The notes beneath the pieces are model-generated. The model was not told where the DNA came from. It did no database searches and worked only from the letters and a program-made list of their open reading frames with translations. The translations under genes and the position numbers were made by a program. Positions 53,131 to 61,586 of a DNA stretch of 64,000 nt are shown here, in pieces. Positions within the stretch are counted from its first letter, which is position 1, and each line of letters opens with the position of its first letter. Source of the stretch: Halochromatium roseum. Lineage in GTDB: Bacteria; Pseudomonadota; Gammaproteobacteria; Chromatiales; Chromatiaceae. The stretch lies in contig NZ_NHSH01000072.1 of the NCBI RefSeq assembly GCF_016653315.1, forward strand, positions 62,001 to 126,000, written 5' to 3'.

Positions 53131-53445
53131 ATGACACAAATGGCCACGAAGCTCGTGATCATCACTGAGAAGGTGCTGCTGCGAAAGGTCACCAAGCTCA
53201 TCCAGGCCGCGGGAGCCACCGGCTACACCGTGATGGACGCCGGCGGTGTCGGTAGCCGCAACACCCCCTCGCCGGGTCAATCCATCGTCTCAGACACCTA
53301 CTCGAACATCAAGATCGAGGTCATCACCGCTAGCGGGGATATGGCCCGGACGATTGCCAAGCAGGTCGCCGAGAAATACTTCGACAACTTCTCGGGCATC
53401 ATCCATATCGGACGGGTCGAGGTCCTGTACGCGCACAGCCTATAA
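53131..53445 (+). CDS. sbtB: SbtB-like PII signalling protein
   Basis: A 104-residue PII-superfamily protein. The fold is marked by KLVIITEKVLLRKVTKLIQ, a T-loop-like GGVGSRNTPSPGQSIVSDTY and IKIEVITASGDMARTIAKQV, ending FSGIIHIGRVEVLYAHSL. SbtB binds adenyl nucleotides, including cAMP in cyanobacteria, and gates SbtA. ATG 53131 has AGAGG nine bases upstream. The redox-sensitive CGPxxC tail found in cyanobacterial SbtB is absent, so regulation here should be by nucleotides alone. Confidence 0.88.
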   Translation: MTQMATKLVIITEKVLLRKVTKLIQAAGATGYTVMDAGGVGSRNTPSPGQSIVSDTYSNIKIEVITASGDMARTIAKQVAEKYFDNFSGIIHIGRVEVLYAHSL

Positions 53446-53480
53446 GCGTGCACTGAACGGCCACCAGGGATGGGGCCATG

Positions 53481-53512
53481 CTCACCACTCACCACTCACC
53501 ACTCACCGCTCA
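53481..53512 (-). repeat. 7-base repeats starting at the Pat-type gene stop
   Basis: Read on the minus strand, TGAGCGG is followed by three copies of TGAGTGG and then TGAGCAT. The first TGA is the stop codon of the acetyltransferase gene. Confidence 0.9.
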
Positions 53513-56203
53513 TAACACCTTCGACACCAACTTCACGGTCGGATCATTGCGATCGGTCTCGATGCGAAAACCAAGCGACTTGACCAGCGCCAGCATGCGC
53601 GAGTTCGCGCTCAACACCTCGCCCTCCATGATCCGCAGCCCCTTATTGCGCGCGTTGCGCATCAGCGAGCGCATCAGCCGGGCGCCAATGCCGCGCCGCC
53701 GGCTGGCATCCGAGACCACGATCGCGAACTCACAGGTATCGCCGCCCGGATGCGCCATGTAGCGCGCGACACCCACCTCTTGCTCCGGACCAACCCCCTC
53801 TTCACCCTGCGGTCGAATCACCCCAATCAGCGCCATCTCGCGGTCATAGTCGATCTGGGTGAAGCGCACCAGCATCTCCGGCGACAGCTCCTTGATGGTC
53901 TGCATGAAGCGGAAATACTTGGTCTGATCGGAGAGGCCGCGGACGAAATCCTGCTCCATCTCGGCGTCCTCGGGGCGGATCGGGCGGATGGTCAGATCGG
54001 TGCCATCGGGCAGCGGCACCCGCTCAATCAGATGCTGCGGATAGGGATGGATCGCCATGTGCCCATACACCGGCATCTGCGGCGGCGGGTACTCGACCTG
54101 AATGCGCGCATCGACCGCGATCACGTCCAGATCATTGCCGATCAGCGGGTTGATCTCCAGCTCGATGATCTCTGGCAGCTCGCAGACCATCTCCGAGACC
54201 CGCTGCAGGATGCGTGACAGCGCCTGCCGATTCATCGGCGGCATATTGCTGTAGGCGCCCATCAGCCGCGCCACCCGGGTATGCTCGATCATGGTCTGGA
54301 TGATGAAGGCATTGAGCGGCGGCAGGCCGAGCGCCTTGTCCTCGAGTACCTGCATATCGGTGCCACCGGCGCCGAAGCTGATCACCGGGCCGAAGATCGG
54401 ATCGCGCACCACCTTCACCATCAGCTCGCGCGCGGCGCGGGTCGGCACCATGTGCTCGACCGTCACCCCCTCGATGCGTGCCTGCGGGCGCAGCTTCCGC
54501 GCGCGCTCGGTCAACTCGGTGTAGGCGCGGCGGATACTCTGCGCGTCGCTTAAGCCCAGCCGCACGCCATCGACATCCGACTTGTAGCGAATGTCCGGCG
54601 AATTGATCTTGATCACCACCGGGAAGCCGAGCGACTCAGCGGCGATCAGCGCCTCGTTCGGCGAGCGCGCCAGCACCGCCTGGGTGCTGTTGATGCGAAA
54701 CGCCGACAGCACCGCCTTGGCCTCAATGCTGCCGAGCACCTTGCGGCCCTCGGCCATCACCCCCTCGATGATCAGCCGCGCGCCCTCGCTATCCGGCCCC
54801 AACTGATGCGACAGCGGCCCAGGTGACTGCATCAGCAGCATCCGATTACGCCGCTGCTCGGCGAGGAAGGACATGGCATCGACCGCCACCTCGGGCGACT
54901 CGAAATGCGGCACCCCATGCTCGGCGAACAACGCCTGCGCCTCGGCCACCCGGCTCTCGCCCATCCAACAGGTCAGCACTGGCTTGCGGGTCTTCTTCGC
55001 GACCTCGATCACCTCGGTGGCCACGGTGGTCGGATCGCTGGTCGCCAAGGGCGCCATCAGCGCGATCACGCCATCAACGCCCTCGTCGGCCAAGCAGGCC
55101 TCAAGCGCCTCGCGATAGCGCTGCGCCGAGCCATCGCCCATCACATCCACCGGATTGCCATGCGACCAATGATCCGGCAAGGCCTGCTCGAGCTTGGCGC
55201 GCGTCGCCTCGCTGAGCTCGGACAGGATCAGCCCATGATCCACGGCCCGATCAGCGGCGAGCACACCCGGGCCACCGCCGTTCGTGATCACCGCGACGCG
55301 ATTGCCCGCCAGGCGCCGGCCGGCGCCGAACACCTGCGCCGCCGCGAACAGCTGCGCGAGGCGCTCGACCTGCACCGCGCCGCCACGCTCGAGCACCGCC
55401 CGAAAGACCTCGGACGAGCCAACCCAAGCCCCGGTGTGCGAGCGCGCCGCGCGTGACCCAGCCGGATGCCGGCCGGTCTTGACCACCACCACCGGTTTCA
55501 GCCGCGCCGCCGCCCGCAGCCCGCTCATGAAGCGGCGCGCATCGCGCACCCCCTCGACATAGAGCAGGATGCTCTGGGTTTGCGGATCGAGCGCCAGATA
55601 ATCGAGCAAGTCGCCGAAATCGACATCGGCCGCGGCACCGAGCGAGACCACCGCCGAAAAGCCCAGTCGGCGCGGCCCGGAGCGATCCAGCATCGCCGCG
55701 CAGACCGCCCCGGATTGCGACACCAGCGCGACGTTGCCGGCGCGCGGCAGCTCATTGCCAAAGGTCGCGTTGAGCCCATGCGAGGGCCGCATCACGCCCA
55801 GGCAATTCGGCCCCAAGACCCGAATCCGATTGCGTCGCGCCGCCTCCACTAAGCGCTCCTGCAGCGCGCTGCCCTGCTCGCCCTGCTCGGAGAAGCCGGC
55901 CGAGTGCACCACCGCCGCGCGTACCCCAAACTCGCCGCACTGATCCAAGATGCCCGGCACGGCCTCGGCCGGGGTCGCGATCAGCGCCAGATCGACATGC
56001 TTATCGAGCGCGGCCAGATCCTTCCAGCAGGGCTGGCCAGCCACGGTTTCGTACTTCGGATTGATCGGATAGCAAGCCCCCTTGAAGCCACCGGCGAGGA
56101 CATTGCGATAGACCATGGCCCCCACCGAACCCTCGCGATCACTGGCGCCAAACACGGCGACGGCATCAGGTACAAAGAGCTGGTCGACATCAGAGAGTCT
56201 CAT
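53510..56203 (-). CDS. Pat-type protein acetyltransferase (NDP-forming acyl-CoA synthetase plus GNAT)
   Basis: An 897-residue two-part enzyme. The N-terminal ~690 residues look like an ADP-forming acyl-CoA synthetase: a CoA-binding domain (AVAVFGASDREGSVGAMVY), the ligase-type part (VRVLGPNCLGVMRPS, VALVSQSGAV) and an ATP-grasp part (FPVVIKINSPDIRYKSDVDGV). The C-terminal GNAT domain (about 735-895) has RGLSDQTKYFRFMQTIKELS and SRRRGIGARLMRSLMRNARNKG for acetyl-CoA binding. Pat/YfiQ enzymes acetylate lysines of central enzymes such as acetyl-CoA synthetase. ATG 56203 has AGGAGGGG eight bases upstream. It is divergent from a deacetylase-family gene. Confidence 0.92.
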   Translation of the reverse strand: MRLSDVDQLFVPDAVAVFGASDREGSVGAMVYRNVLAGGFKGACYPINPKYETVAGQPCWKDLAALDKHVDLALIATPAEAVPGILDQCGEFGVRAAVVHSAGFSEQGEQGSALQERLVEAARRNRIRVLGPNCLGVMRPSHGLNATFGNELPRAGNVALVSQSGAVCAAMLDRSGPRRLGFSAVVSLGAAADVDFGDLLDYLALDPQTQSILLYVEGVRDARRFMSGLRAAARLKPVVVVKTGRHPAGSRAARSHTGAWVGSSEVFRAVLERGGAVQVERLAQLFAAAQVFGAGRRLAGNRVAVITNGGGPGVLAADRAVDHGLILSELSEATRAKLEQALPDHWSHGNPVDVMGDGSAQRYREALEACLADEGVDGVIALMAPLATSDPTTVATEVIEVAKKTRKPVLTCWMGESRVAEAQALFAEHGVPHFESPEVAVDAMSFLAEQRRNRMLLMQSPGPLSHQLGPDSEGARLIIEGVMAEGRKVLGSIEAKAVLSAFRINSTQAVLARSPNEALIAAESLGFPVVIKINSPDIRYKSDVDGVRLGLSDAQSIRRAYTELTERARKLRPQARIEGVTVEHMVPTRAARELMVKVVRDPIFGPVISFGAGGTDMQVLEDKALGLPPLNAFIIQTMIEHTRVARLMGAYSNMPPMNRQALSRILQRVSEMVCELPEIIELEINPLIGNDLDVIAVDARIQVEYPPPQMPVYGHMAIHPYPQHLIERVPLPDGTDLTIRPIRPEDAEMEQDFVRGLSDQTKYFRFMQTIKELSPEMLVRFTQIDYDREMALIGVIRPQGEEGVGPEQEVGVARYMAHPGGDTCEFAIVVSDASRRRGIGARLMRSLMRNARNKGLRIMEGEVLSANSRMLALVKSLGFRIETDRNDPTVKLVSKVL

Positions 56204-56302
56204 CGGTTGGCCCCTCCTGGGGCGAATCGGGTAACGAAGCAAAAAGATGACAAAGCGACTAAGCTTGCGGACTACCGACCCAAGCCGCTGAGGCAGCGCC
56301 CG

Positions 56303-57235
56303 ATGAACCTGGCCTTTATCTCTCACCAAGACTGTCTCGAACACAAGATGGGCGCGCACCATGTCGAGGTGCCGGAGCGCCTGCACGCGATCTCGGATCG
56401 GATGATCGCCGCCGGCATGGAGATGCTAGTGACCCATTATGACGCGCCCAAGGCCAGCCGTGAGCAACTCTTGGCGGTGCATGACGCGGACTATGTCGAT
56501 GCCCTGTTCGAGGCCGCGCCCAGCGCCGAGGATGTGCTGGTCTGGGTCGATGGCGACACCGCCATGTCGCGCGGCTCACTGAGCGCCGCGCTGCATGCCG
56601 CCGGCGCCGCGGTGCTCGCGGTCGACCTGGTGATGAGCGATCGCCATCATGCCGCCTTCTGCTCGGTGCGCCCACCCGGCCATCACGCCGAGCGCGCCCG
56701 CTCGATGGGCTTCTGCTTCTTCAACAACGTCGCCGTCGGCGCCGCGCACGCGATGAACGCGCATGGGCTCAAGCGCATCGCCATTGTCGATTTCGACGTC
56801 CACCATGGCAACGGCACCGAGGACATCTTCACTGGCGATGAGCGGGTGCTGTTCTGCTCCAGCTTCCAGCATCCGTTCTATCCTGGCTCCGGCGCCGATT
56901 CCAAGGCGCCCAACGTGATCAACCTACCGCTTCCCTCCCGCACCAACGGCGAAGCCTTCCGCGCCGCGATGCAGGAACAGTGTCTGCCGCGGCTCGACGC
57001 CTTCGCGCCGGAGCTGATCATGATCTCGGCCGGCTTCGACGGTCACGCCGAAGACGACATGGCCCACTTCATGCTGCGCGAGCCGGACTATGCCTGGATC
57101 ACCGCCGAGCTGCGCAAGATCGCGGTGCGCCATGCGCATGAGCGGATTGTCTCTTGCCTGGAGGGTGGTTATAGCCTCTCAGCGCTCGGGCGCAGCGTCG
57201 CCGTGCATATTGATGAGCTGATTGGGCATGGTTGA
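56303..57235 (+). CDS. Histone deacetylase family protein
   Basis: A 310-residue zinc hydrolase of the arginase/deacetylase fold. Conserved features are SVRPPGHHAERARSMGFCFFN (active-site histidines), IVDFDVHHGNGTEDIF (zinc ligands), SAGFDGHAEDDM (zinc ligand and substrate loop) and CLEGGYSLSALGRSV. Members remove acetyl groups from lysines, polyamines or other metabolites. ATG 56303 has GAGG about ten bases upstream. With the divergent Pat-type gene it could form a reversible acetylation pair; the 99-base gap suggests shared control. Confidence 0.92.
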   Translation: MNLAFISHQDCLEHKMGAHHVEVPERLHAISDRMIAAGMEMLVTHYDAPKASREQLLAVHDADYVDALFEAAPSAEDVLVWVDGDTAMSRGSLSAALHAAGAAVLAVDLVMSDRHHAAFCSVRPPGHHAERARSMGFCFFNNVAVGAAHAMNAHGLKRIAIVDFDVHHGNGTEDIFTGDERVLFCSSFQHPFYPGSGADSKAPNVINLPLPSRTNGEAFRAAMQEQCLPRLDAFAPELIMISAGFDGHAEDDMAHFMLREPDYAWITAELRKIAVRHAHERIVSCLEGGYSLSALGRSVAVHIDELIGHG

Positions 57236-57374
57236 TTCGACTTATAAAGACGTGCGACCCGGCTCTTTACTGTCTTGAGGACTCACGGTACAGGATAGCG
57301 ATCTCGCGCTCGGGCTTCATGCTCATTGAGCTGTTCGCTTCAGGGAGGCGTGACGGTCCAAGCGGTCTTTGCAC

Positions 57375-57731
57375 TCAGAAAAGCAACGCAACCCGCAGAC
57401 GACATGCCTGCATCGCATCCACGGCGAAGTCTCGTGAAATCGGGTCATTGGCGACCAAGCGTCCGGCCGCCAGTCCTGCCAGCGTGTCGCGGACTTTGCA
57501 AGACACTTCCGTGAACAGACTTCCGGGCTTGGTGCGTCGATGACGCCGATAATCCTTGATCTCGACCATCCAAAGCTCCGCCCGCTCAGATGACAGAACG
57601 AGGAGATCGACCGCCTTCGACGAGGCCAGATCGTTAAAATGTTCACGATAGTAGGTGCATTTGTCGTACTCAAGCCACGCCCATCCTGTCGGCAGGTTGA
57701 ATCGGAAACGATCGACCGTCACGCCCGGCAT
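57375..57731 (-). CDS. PD-(D/E)xK-type nuclease-like protein, probably truncated
   Basis: A 118-residue protein with a restriction-endonuclease-like signature: AVDLLVLSSERAELWMVEIKDYR gives the Asp and the ExK in consecutive strands. An acidic N-terminal helix and a Thr in RRTKPGSLFTEVSCKVRDTL follow. It ends RLRVALLF and stop; the same frame past the TGA continues VQRPLGPSRLPEA, which resembles the longer end I remember in related proteins, so the stop may be a mutation. It starts right behind the ATPase gene (four bases apart) and is likely its nuclease partner. Confidence 0.65.
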   Translation of the reverse strand: MPGVTVDRFRFNLPTGWAWLEYDKCTYYREHFNDLASSKAVDLLVLSSERAELWMVEIKDYRRHRRTKPGSLFTEVSCKVRDTLAGLAAGRLVANDPISRDFAVDAMQACRLRVALLF

Positions 57732-57735
57732 GGCT

Positions 57736-58839
57736 TCAATCCATCACGTCCATGAAGCGGCCGGACTGAGCCAGGTCGGCATCTAACGTCAAGATCGGGT
57801 CTACACCCTCGAATGAGGTTCCCCGCGACACCTTGACCCCTTGTTGCGACGGGGCCAGGGCGAAGCAGGCGCGAGGCACCGACTGGTATTCGGGTTGGCG
57901 CAGGAGGATCTCGATCTCCCGGAGCACGAACAGGCTGTGGGTGGCGAGGACGATCTGGACGCCCATGCCCGACAGCGCGACAAGCACCTCGATCAACGGC
58001 CGCATCAGCTCCGGATTGAGATTGGCCTCTGGCTCGTCCCAAAACAGGGTACTGCCCGTTTCGATGAGATGATTTCTTACTAAGAACAAGAGCATTCCGA
58101 GCTTCCGAAAGCCCTCGGCAAGCAACTGTGGCTCCAACCGCTCGCCGTTGGACTGACGTAGTAACAGCTTACCCTTTTCGAGCACCAACTCCCCACCGAT
58201 CGATCCAGATAGCGCCTCCAATAAGTGCGGCAACAGTTCCGAAGGTCGCTGACTTTCAGGAACCGTCATTGCCACCGCAAGATCTCGGTAGGTTTCATCC
58301 AAGTTGATCTTGTAGTTCTCAAACAGCGAGATCAACCCGTCGAAGAAGGAGACAATCTCCTTACTCGGCACGAACAGCGAAGCGGGCAATATGGTATTGC
58401 GAGCAGCGTGATTGACGAGCCTTGCTGTACGAATTGTTGCTTCGTCCTGATCGATGCCGATCTCCCATTGAAGGCTTTCACCAATTCCAACCGGTCGCTC
58501 CTCATTGGTCATATCAATCTTGGCCGTTGAGATCTCGCCGTAGACGTTAGCGTCGAGCCTGGTCGTCGTCTTTCCTCCCTGACGTGCAAGATGCGCTAGA
58601 CGCTCCGGTCGAAACAGCCCCATGAGCCTTTCTTCGAAATAAGCTTCGGCACGCTTTCCCTCCGGCGATACGCCCTGTTTCGACAGTTCCGACCATGCGC
58701 GAGTGAAGAGATAGCCCAACTTCAGGACATGCGTCTTGCCGGTGCCGTTGGCACCGACAATCACGTTGAGCCCATCAGAAAAATCGAAGGTCGCTTTGCC
58801 AAAGGCCGTGAACTGAGTCAGCTTGAGTTGCTTGAGCAT
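57736..58839 (-). CDS. AAA family ATPase paired with a nuclease-like protein
   Basis: A 367-residue ABC-type AAA ATPase. ATG 58839 has GGAGG five bases upstream and opens MLKQLKLTQFTAFGKATFDF. Walker A is VGANGTGKTH (about 29-38). LLAEGFRKLGMLLFLVRNHL acts as the signature region, Walker B is TLFWDEPEANLNPELMRP, and VLATHSLFVLREIE the switch His. It has the same design as the ATPase at 30474 but only distant sequence likeness. Paired with the small PD-(D/E)xK protein it forms a two-gene module typical of defence systems. The long frame to 59034 is an artefact. Confidence 0.85.
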   Translation of the reverse strand: MLKQLKLTQFTAFGKATFDFSDGLNVIVGANGTGKTHVLKLGYLFTRAWSELSKQGVSPEGKRAEAYFEERLMGLFRPERLAHLARQGGKTTTRLDANVYGEISTAKIDMTNEERPVGIGESLQWEIGIDQDEATIRTARLVNHAARNTILPASLFVPSKEIVSFFDGLISLFENYKINLDETYRDLAVAMTVPESQRPSELLPHLLEALSGSIGGELVLEKGKLLLRQSNGERLEPQLLAEGFRKLGMLLFLVRNHLIETGSTLFWDEPEANLNPELMRPLIEVLVALSGMGVQIVLATHSLFVLREIEILLRQPEYQSVPRACFALAPSQQGVKVSRGTSFEGVDPILTLDADLAQSGRFMDVMD

Positions 58840-59039
58840 ATTGACCTCCGGACTCCCTTCAATTACCAAGGACAGAAGCCAGGTCGATCTCGATGGCCTC
58901 GAACGGCTTCCATTTTCCAAAGCCATCGCAACAGGCGAGCTGATCTCACGCCCACCACCCAGCAGACGAATCGTCTTCGCGATTAGTCTGCGATAATCGG
59001 CTTTCTCCAGCAAGCAGCCCGAAGCAACCCACAAACAGC

Positions 59040-60605
59040 ATGCCCACCGCCATCCTCTGGCTGCGTCGCGATCTGCGGCTCGGCGATAACCCTGCGCTCA
59101 AGGCTGCCGTTGCACAGAGCGAGCGACTGATCCCGGTCTACATCCACGCCCCTGAAGAGGAGGCGCCATGGCACCCCGGCGCGGCCTCGCGCTGGTGGCT
59201 GCATCAAAGTCTGAGCGCGCTTGACCAAGGGTTGCGGGAGCGAGGTAGCGGGCTGCTCATCCGTCGCGGTGAGAGCCTTGCCGTGTTGCGGCAACTGATC
59301 CTAGAGAGCGGGGCGACAACGGTGCATTGGAATCGCTGCTACGAGCCAGCGGTGATCGCTAGCGACAGCGCAATCAAGCAGGCCCTGCGTGCCGAAGGCA
59401 TCCGCTGCAGCAGTCAGAATGCCGCCTTGCTCAGTGAGCCCTGGGAGCTGAAGACCGGCGCCGGCGAGCCCTATCGCGTCTTCACGCCCTATTGGCGCCG
59501 CCTCAGGGCGGAACTGCTGAAACGGGACGACCTGACGACCGACCTAAGTCCACCGGCAAACGCCGACAAGGGGCTAAAAGCAGACCGGGGGCTCTATCCC
59601 GACTCCCCAACTGGGCCAGCGAACGACGCCAGCCGGCCATCAAGCGGCCGACCTCAAGCGCATGGCGCCGCGCCAGATGCGCTGCCACCGCTGCCAACCC
59701 CGCTCGAGCAGCTGCCCCTCGAGGCCCTCGAACTGCGCCCAAGCATCCCCTGGGATCAAGGGCTGCGGGAGACCTGGCAGCCAGGCGAGGCGGGCGCGGG
59801 CGCCGAACTCGAGCGCTTTCTCAACGGCCCCATCGAGCCCTATCAGCAGGCTCGCGACTGGCCGTCCGAGCACGGCACCTCGCGGCTCTCGCCACACCTG
59901 CACTTTGGCGAGATCAGCCCGCGCCAGATCCTCGCCGCTATCCGCGACCGAGGCATCGCTACCGAGGTCGCCGAGCCCTTTGAGCGCGAACTGGGCTGGC
60001 GCGAATTCAGCCATCAATTGCTCTATCATTTCCCTCAGACGCCGAGCGAGCCCCTGAACCCGCGCTTCGCCGACTTCCCCTGGCGCGGCGGCGACACCGA
60101 ACCGTTGCTTCGGGCCTGGCAACGCGGCCAGACCGGCATCCCCATCGTCGATGCCGGCATGCGCGAACTCTGGCACAGCGGCTGGATGCACAACCGGGTG
60201 CGGATGATCGTCGCCTCGCTGCTGACCAAGAACCTGCGCCTACCCTGGCAAGAGGGCGCGCGCTGGTTCTGGGATACGCTCGTTGATGCCGATCTGGCCA
60301 ACAACACCCAAGGCTGGCAATGGAGCGCCGGCTGCGGCGCCGATGCCGCACCCTACTTCCGCATCTTCAACCCGGTGCTGCAGGGTGAGCGCTTCGATGC
60401 CAAGGGGCAGTATGTCCGGCGCTGGTGCCCGGAGCTGGCCCGCCTGCCCGATCGGTTCATCCATCAACCTTGGCAGGCGCCGGCGAGCCTGTTGGCCCAA
60501 TGTGGTGTCCGGCTCGGCCGCGACTATCCAGCGCCGATCGTCGATCTCAAGCAAAGCCGCGCCGAGGCCTTGGCGGCTTATGATCAGGTCAAGGGCAACA
60601 TTTGA
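59040..60605 (+). CDS. phrB: Deoxyribodipyrimidine photolyase (class I)
   Basis: Uses blue light and FADH- to split cyclobutane pyrimidine dimers. The N-terminal photolyase domain (about 1-135) starts AILWLRRDLRLGDNPALKAA; the FAD-binding part (about 245-520) shows TSRLSPHLHFGEISPRQI, GWREFSHQLLYHFP, MRELWHSGWMHNRVRMIVAS and DADLANNTQGWQWSAGCG. An insertion of about 40 residues rich in Pro, Ala and Asp lies between the halves (about 172-215), making it 521 rather than about 472 residues. There is no visible partner gene. The start follows ACAGC with a weak ribosome site. Confidence 0.94.
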   Translation: MPTAILWLRRDLRLGDNPALKAAVAQSERLIPVYIHAPEEEAPWHPGAASRWWLHQSLSALDQGLRERGSGLLIRRGESLAVLRQLILESGATTVHWNRCYEPAVIASDSAIKQALRAEGIRCSSQNAALLSEPWELKTGAGEPYRVFTPYWRRLRAELLKRDDLTTDLSPPANADKGLKADRGLYPDSPTGPANDASRPSSGRPQAHGAAPDALPPLPTPLEQLPLEALELRPSIPWDQGLRETWQPGEAGAGAELERFLNGPIEPYQQARDWPSEHGTSRLSPHLHFGEISPRQILAAIRDRGIATEVAEPFERELGWREFSHQLLYHFPQTPSEPLNPRFADFPWRGGDTEPLLRAWQRGQTGIPIVDAGMRELWHSGWMHNRVRMIVASLLTKNLRLPWQEGARWFWDTLVDADLANNTQGWQWSAGCGADAAPYFRIFNPVLQGERFDAKGQYVRRWCPELARLPDRFIHQPWQAPASLLAQCGVRLGRDYPAPIVDLKQSRAEALAAYDQVKGNI

Positions 60606-60621
60606 GCAGGCGGGATTCAGG

Positions 60622-61341
60622 TTAAGACGGCTCCTGCTCAGTCCAAGGGCCAGGTGGCGGCACCGTTTGATTCGCGAGCAGATGGGCGGCGATCTCGGCC
60701 GGGTCGTCGAGCAACTCAAGCTCGACTTCGCCGGGCGTAACCGTGCCGGCATCGTAGAGCTGCGTCATCACTACATCCAGCATCGGCTGCCAAAAGGCCG
60801 AGCCCGCCAGCACGCAGGGAAAGGCCTCGACCTTGCCGGTTTGGATCAGCGTCAGGGTCTCGAACAGCTCGTCCAGGGTGCCAAAGCCGCCTGGCATGAA
60901 CACGAATCCAGACGAGTATTTCAGCAACATAACCTTGCGCACGAAAAAATAATCGAAAGTCAGCACCCGATCGAGGTAGGGATTTGGGTGTTGCTCATGC
61001 GGCAGCCGGATATTGCAGCCGACGCTCATGCCGCCGGCTTCTTGAGCGCCGCGATTGGCCGCTTCCATGATTCCAGGCCCACCGCCAGTGATCACCGCAC
61101 AGCCCGCTCGCGCCAGTTCTGCGCCCGTCGCTTGCGCCAGCTGATACCAGTGATGCCCCTCGGCAAAACGCGCTGATCCGAAGAGGGTGATGCCACGCCC
61201 AAGGTCGAACAGGCTGCGACAGCCTTTCACCAGCTCGTTGAAGACCGTGACACCACGATCGAAATCGACCAGCAGATCATCGGCGCCACGCAGCAGCTCG
61301 CGCTCACGCGCGGACTTTGGCGTCTTCGGTTGAACGTTTAT
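60622..61341 (-). CDS. LOG-family protein with an apparent ATA start
   Basis: A Rossmann-fold protein of the LOG (lysine decarboxylase-like) family; the plant and some bacterial members release free cytokinins from nucleotide forms, while others hydrolyse AMP-like substrates. The motif PGGFGTLDELFE and the glycine-rich GGGPGIMEAANRG are intact. The first canonical start, GTG 61230, would remove a well-conserved N-terminus. The frame continues upstream as (M)NVQPKTPKSARERELL to ATA 61341, which has AGGAG seven bases upstream. This ATA at the expected ATG position suggests a non-canonical or mutated start. With it the protein has 239 residues. Confidence 0.75.
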   Translation of the reverse strand: MNVQPKTPKSARERELLRGADDLLVDFDRGVTVFNELVKGCRSLFDLGRGITLFGSARFAEGHHWYQLAQATGAELARAGCAVITGGGPGIMEAANRGAQEAGGMSVGCNIRLPHEQHPNPYLDRVLTFDYFFVRKVMLLKYSSGFVFMPGGFGTLDELFETLTLIQTGKVEAFPCVLAGSAFWQPMLDVVMTQLYDAGTVTPGEVELELLDDPAEIAAHLLANQTVPPPGPWTEQEPS

Positions 61342-61366
61342 AACGCGTCTCCTGGTGCGATGTGAA

Positions 61367-61402
61367 GCGCGCTTGATAGCGCGCTTGATAGCGCGCTTAG
61401 TG
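61367..61402. repeat. 12-base tandem repeat upstream of the LOG gene
   Basis: GCGCGCTTGATA at 61367-61378 and 61379-61390, then a diverged copy, GCGCGCTTAGTG, at 61391-61402. It lies between the LOG gene start and the DinB-like gene. Confidence 0.85.
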
Positions 61403-61511
61403 GCGCGATTGGTAGTGTGCTTGCTGGTGTGTCTTGCATCGCGATCACCGCCGACCAGTCGTTATGCCCGGTTTTGCCGGATCGTGGCGCTCAAGTTGGG
61501 AGGCCGTTGCT

Positions 61512-61530
61512 AGACGCCTGTTTGGCGTCT
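61512..61530. terminator. Hairpin between the DinB-like and LOG genes
   Basis: AGACGCC-TGTTT-GGCGTCT, a perfect seven-base stem with a five-base loop. No T-run follows on either strand (TGAAGT on the plus side), so it is only a candidate terminator, most likely for the DinB-like gene on the minus strand. Confidence 0.35.
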
Positions 61531-61566
61531 TGAAGTATCCCAACACGTTTTACACGAGCCTCTGAT

Positions 61567-61586
61567 TGCTCAGCTCTGCTCAGCTC
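61567..61586 (-). repeat. 10-base tandem duplication spanning the DinB-like stop
   Basis: TGCTCAGCTC occurs twice in tandem on the plus strand (61567-61576 and 61577-61586). The stop codon of the gene (complement of 61580-61582) lies in the second copy, and a second TGA lies ten bases further. Confidence 0.9.

Noticed and set aside
53481-53512. Possible CRISPR-like or microsatellite array
   Set aside because: Units are seven bases without spacers; explained as a stop-anchored tandem repeat.
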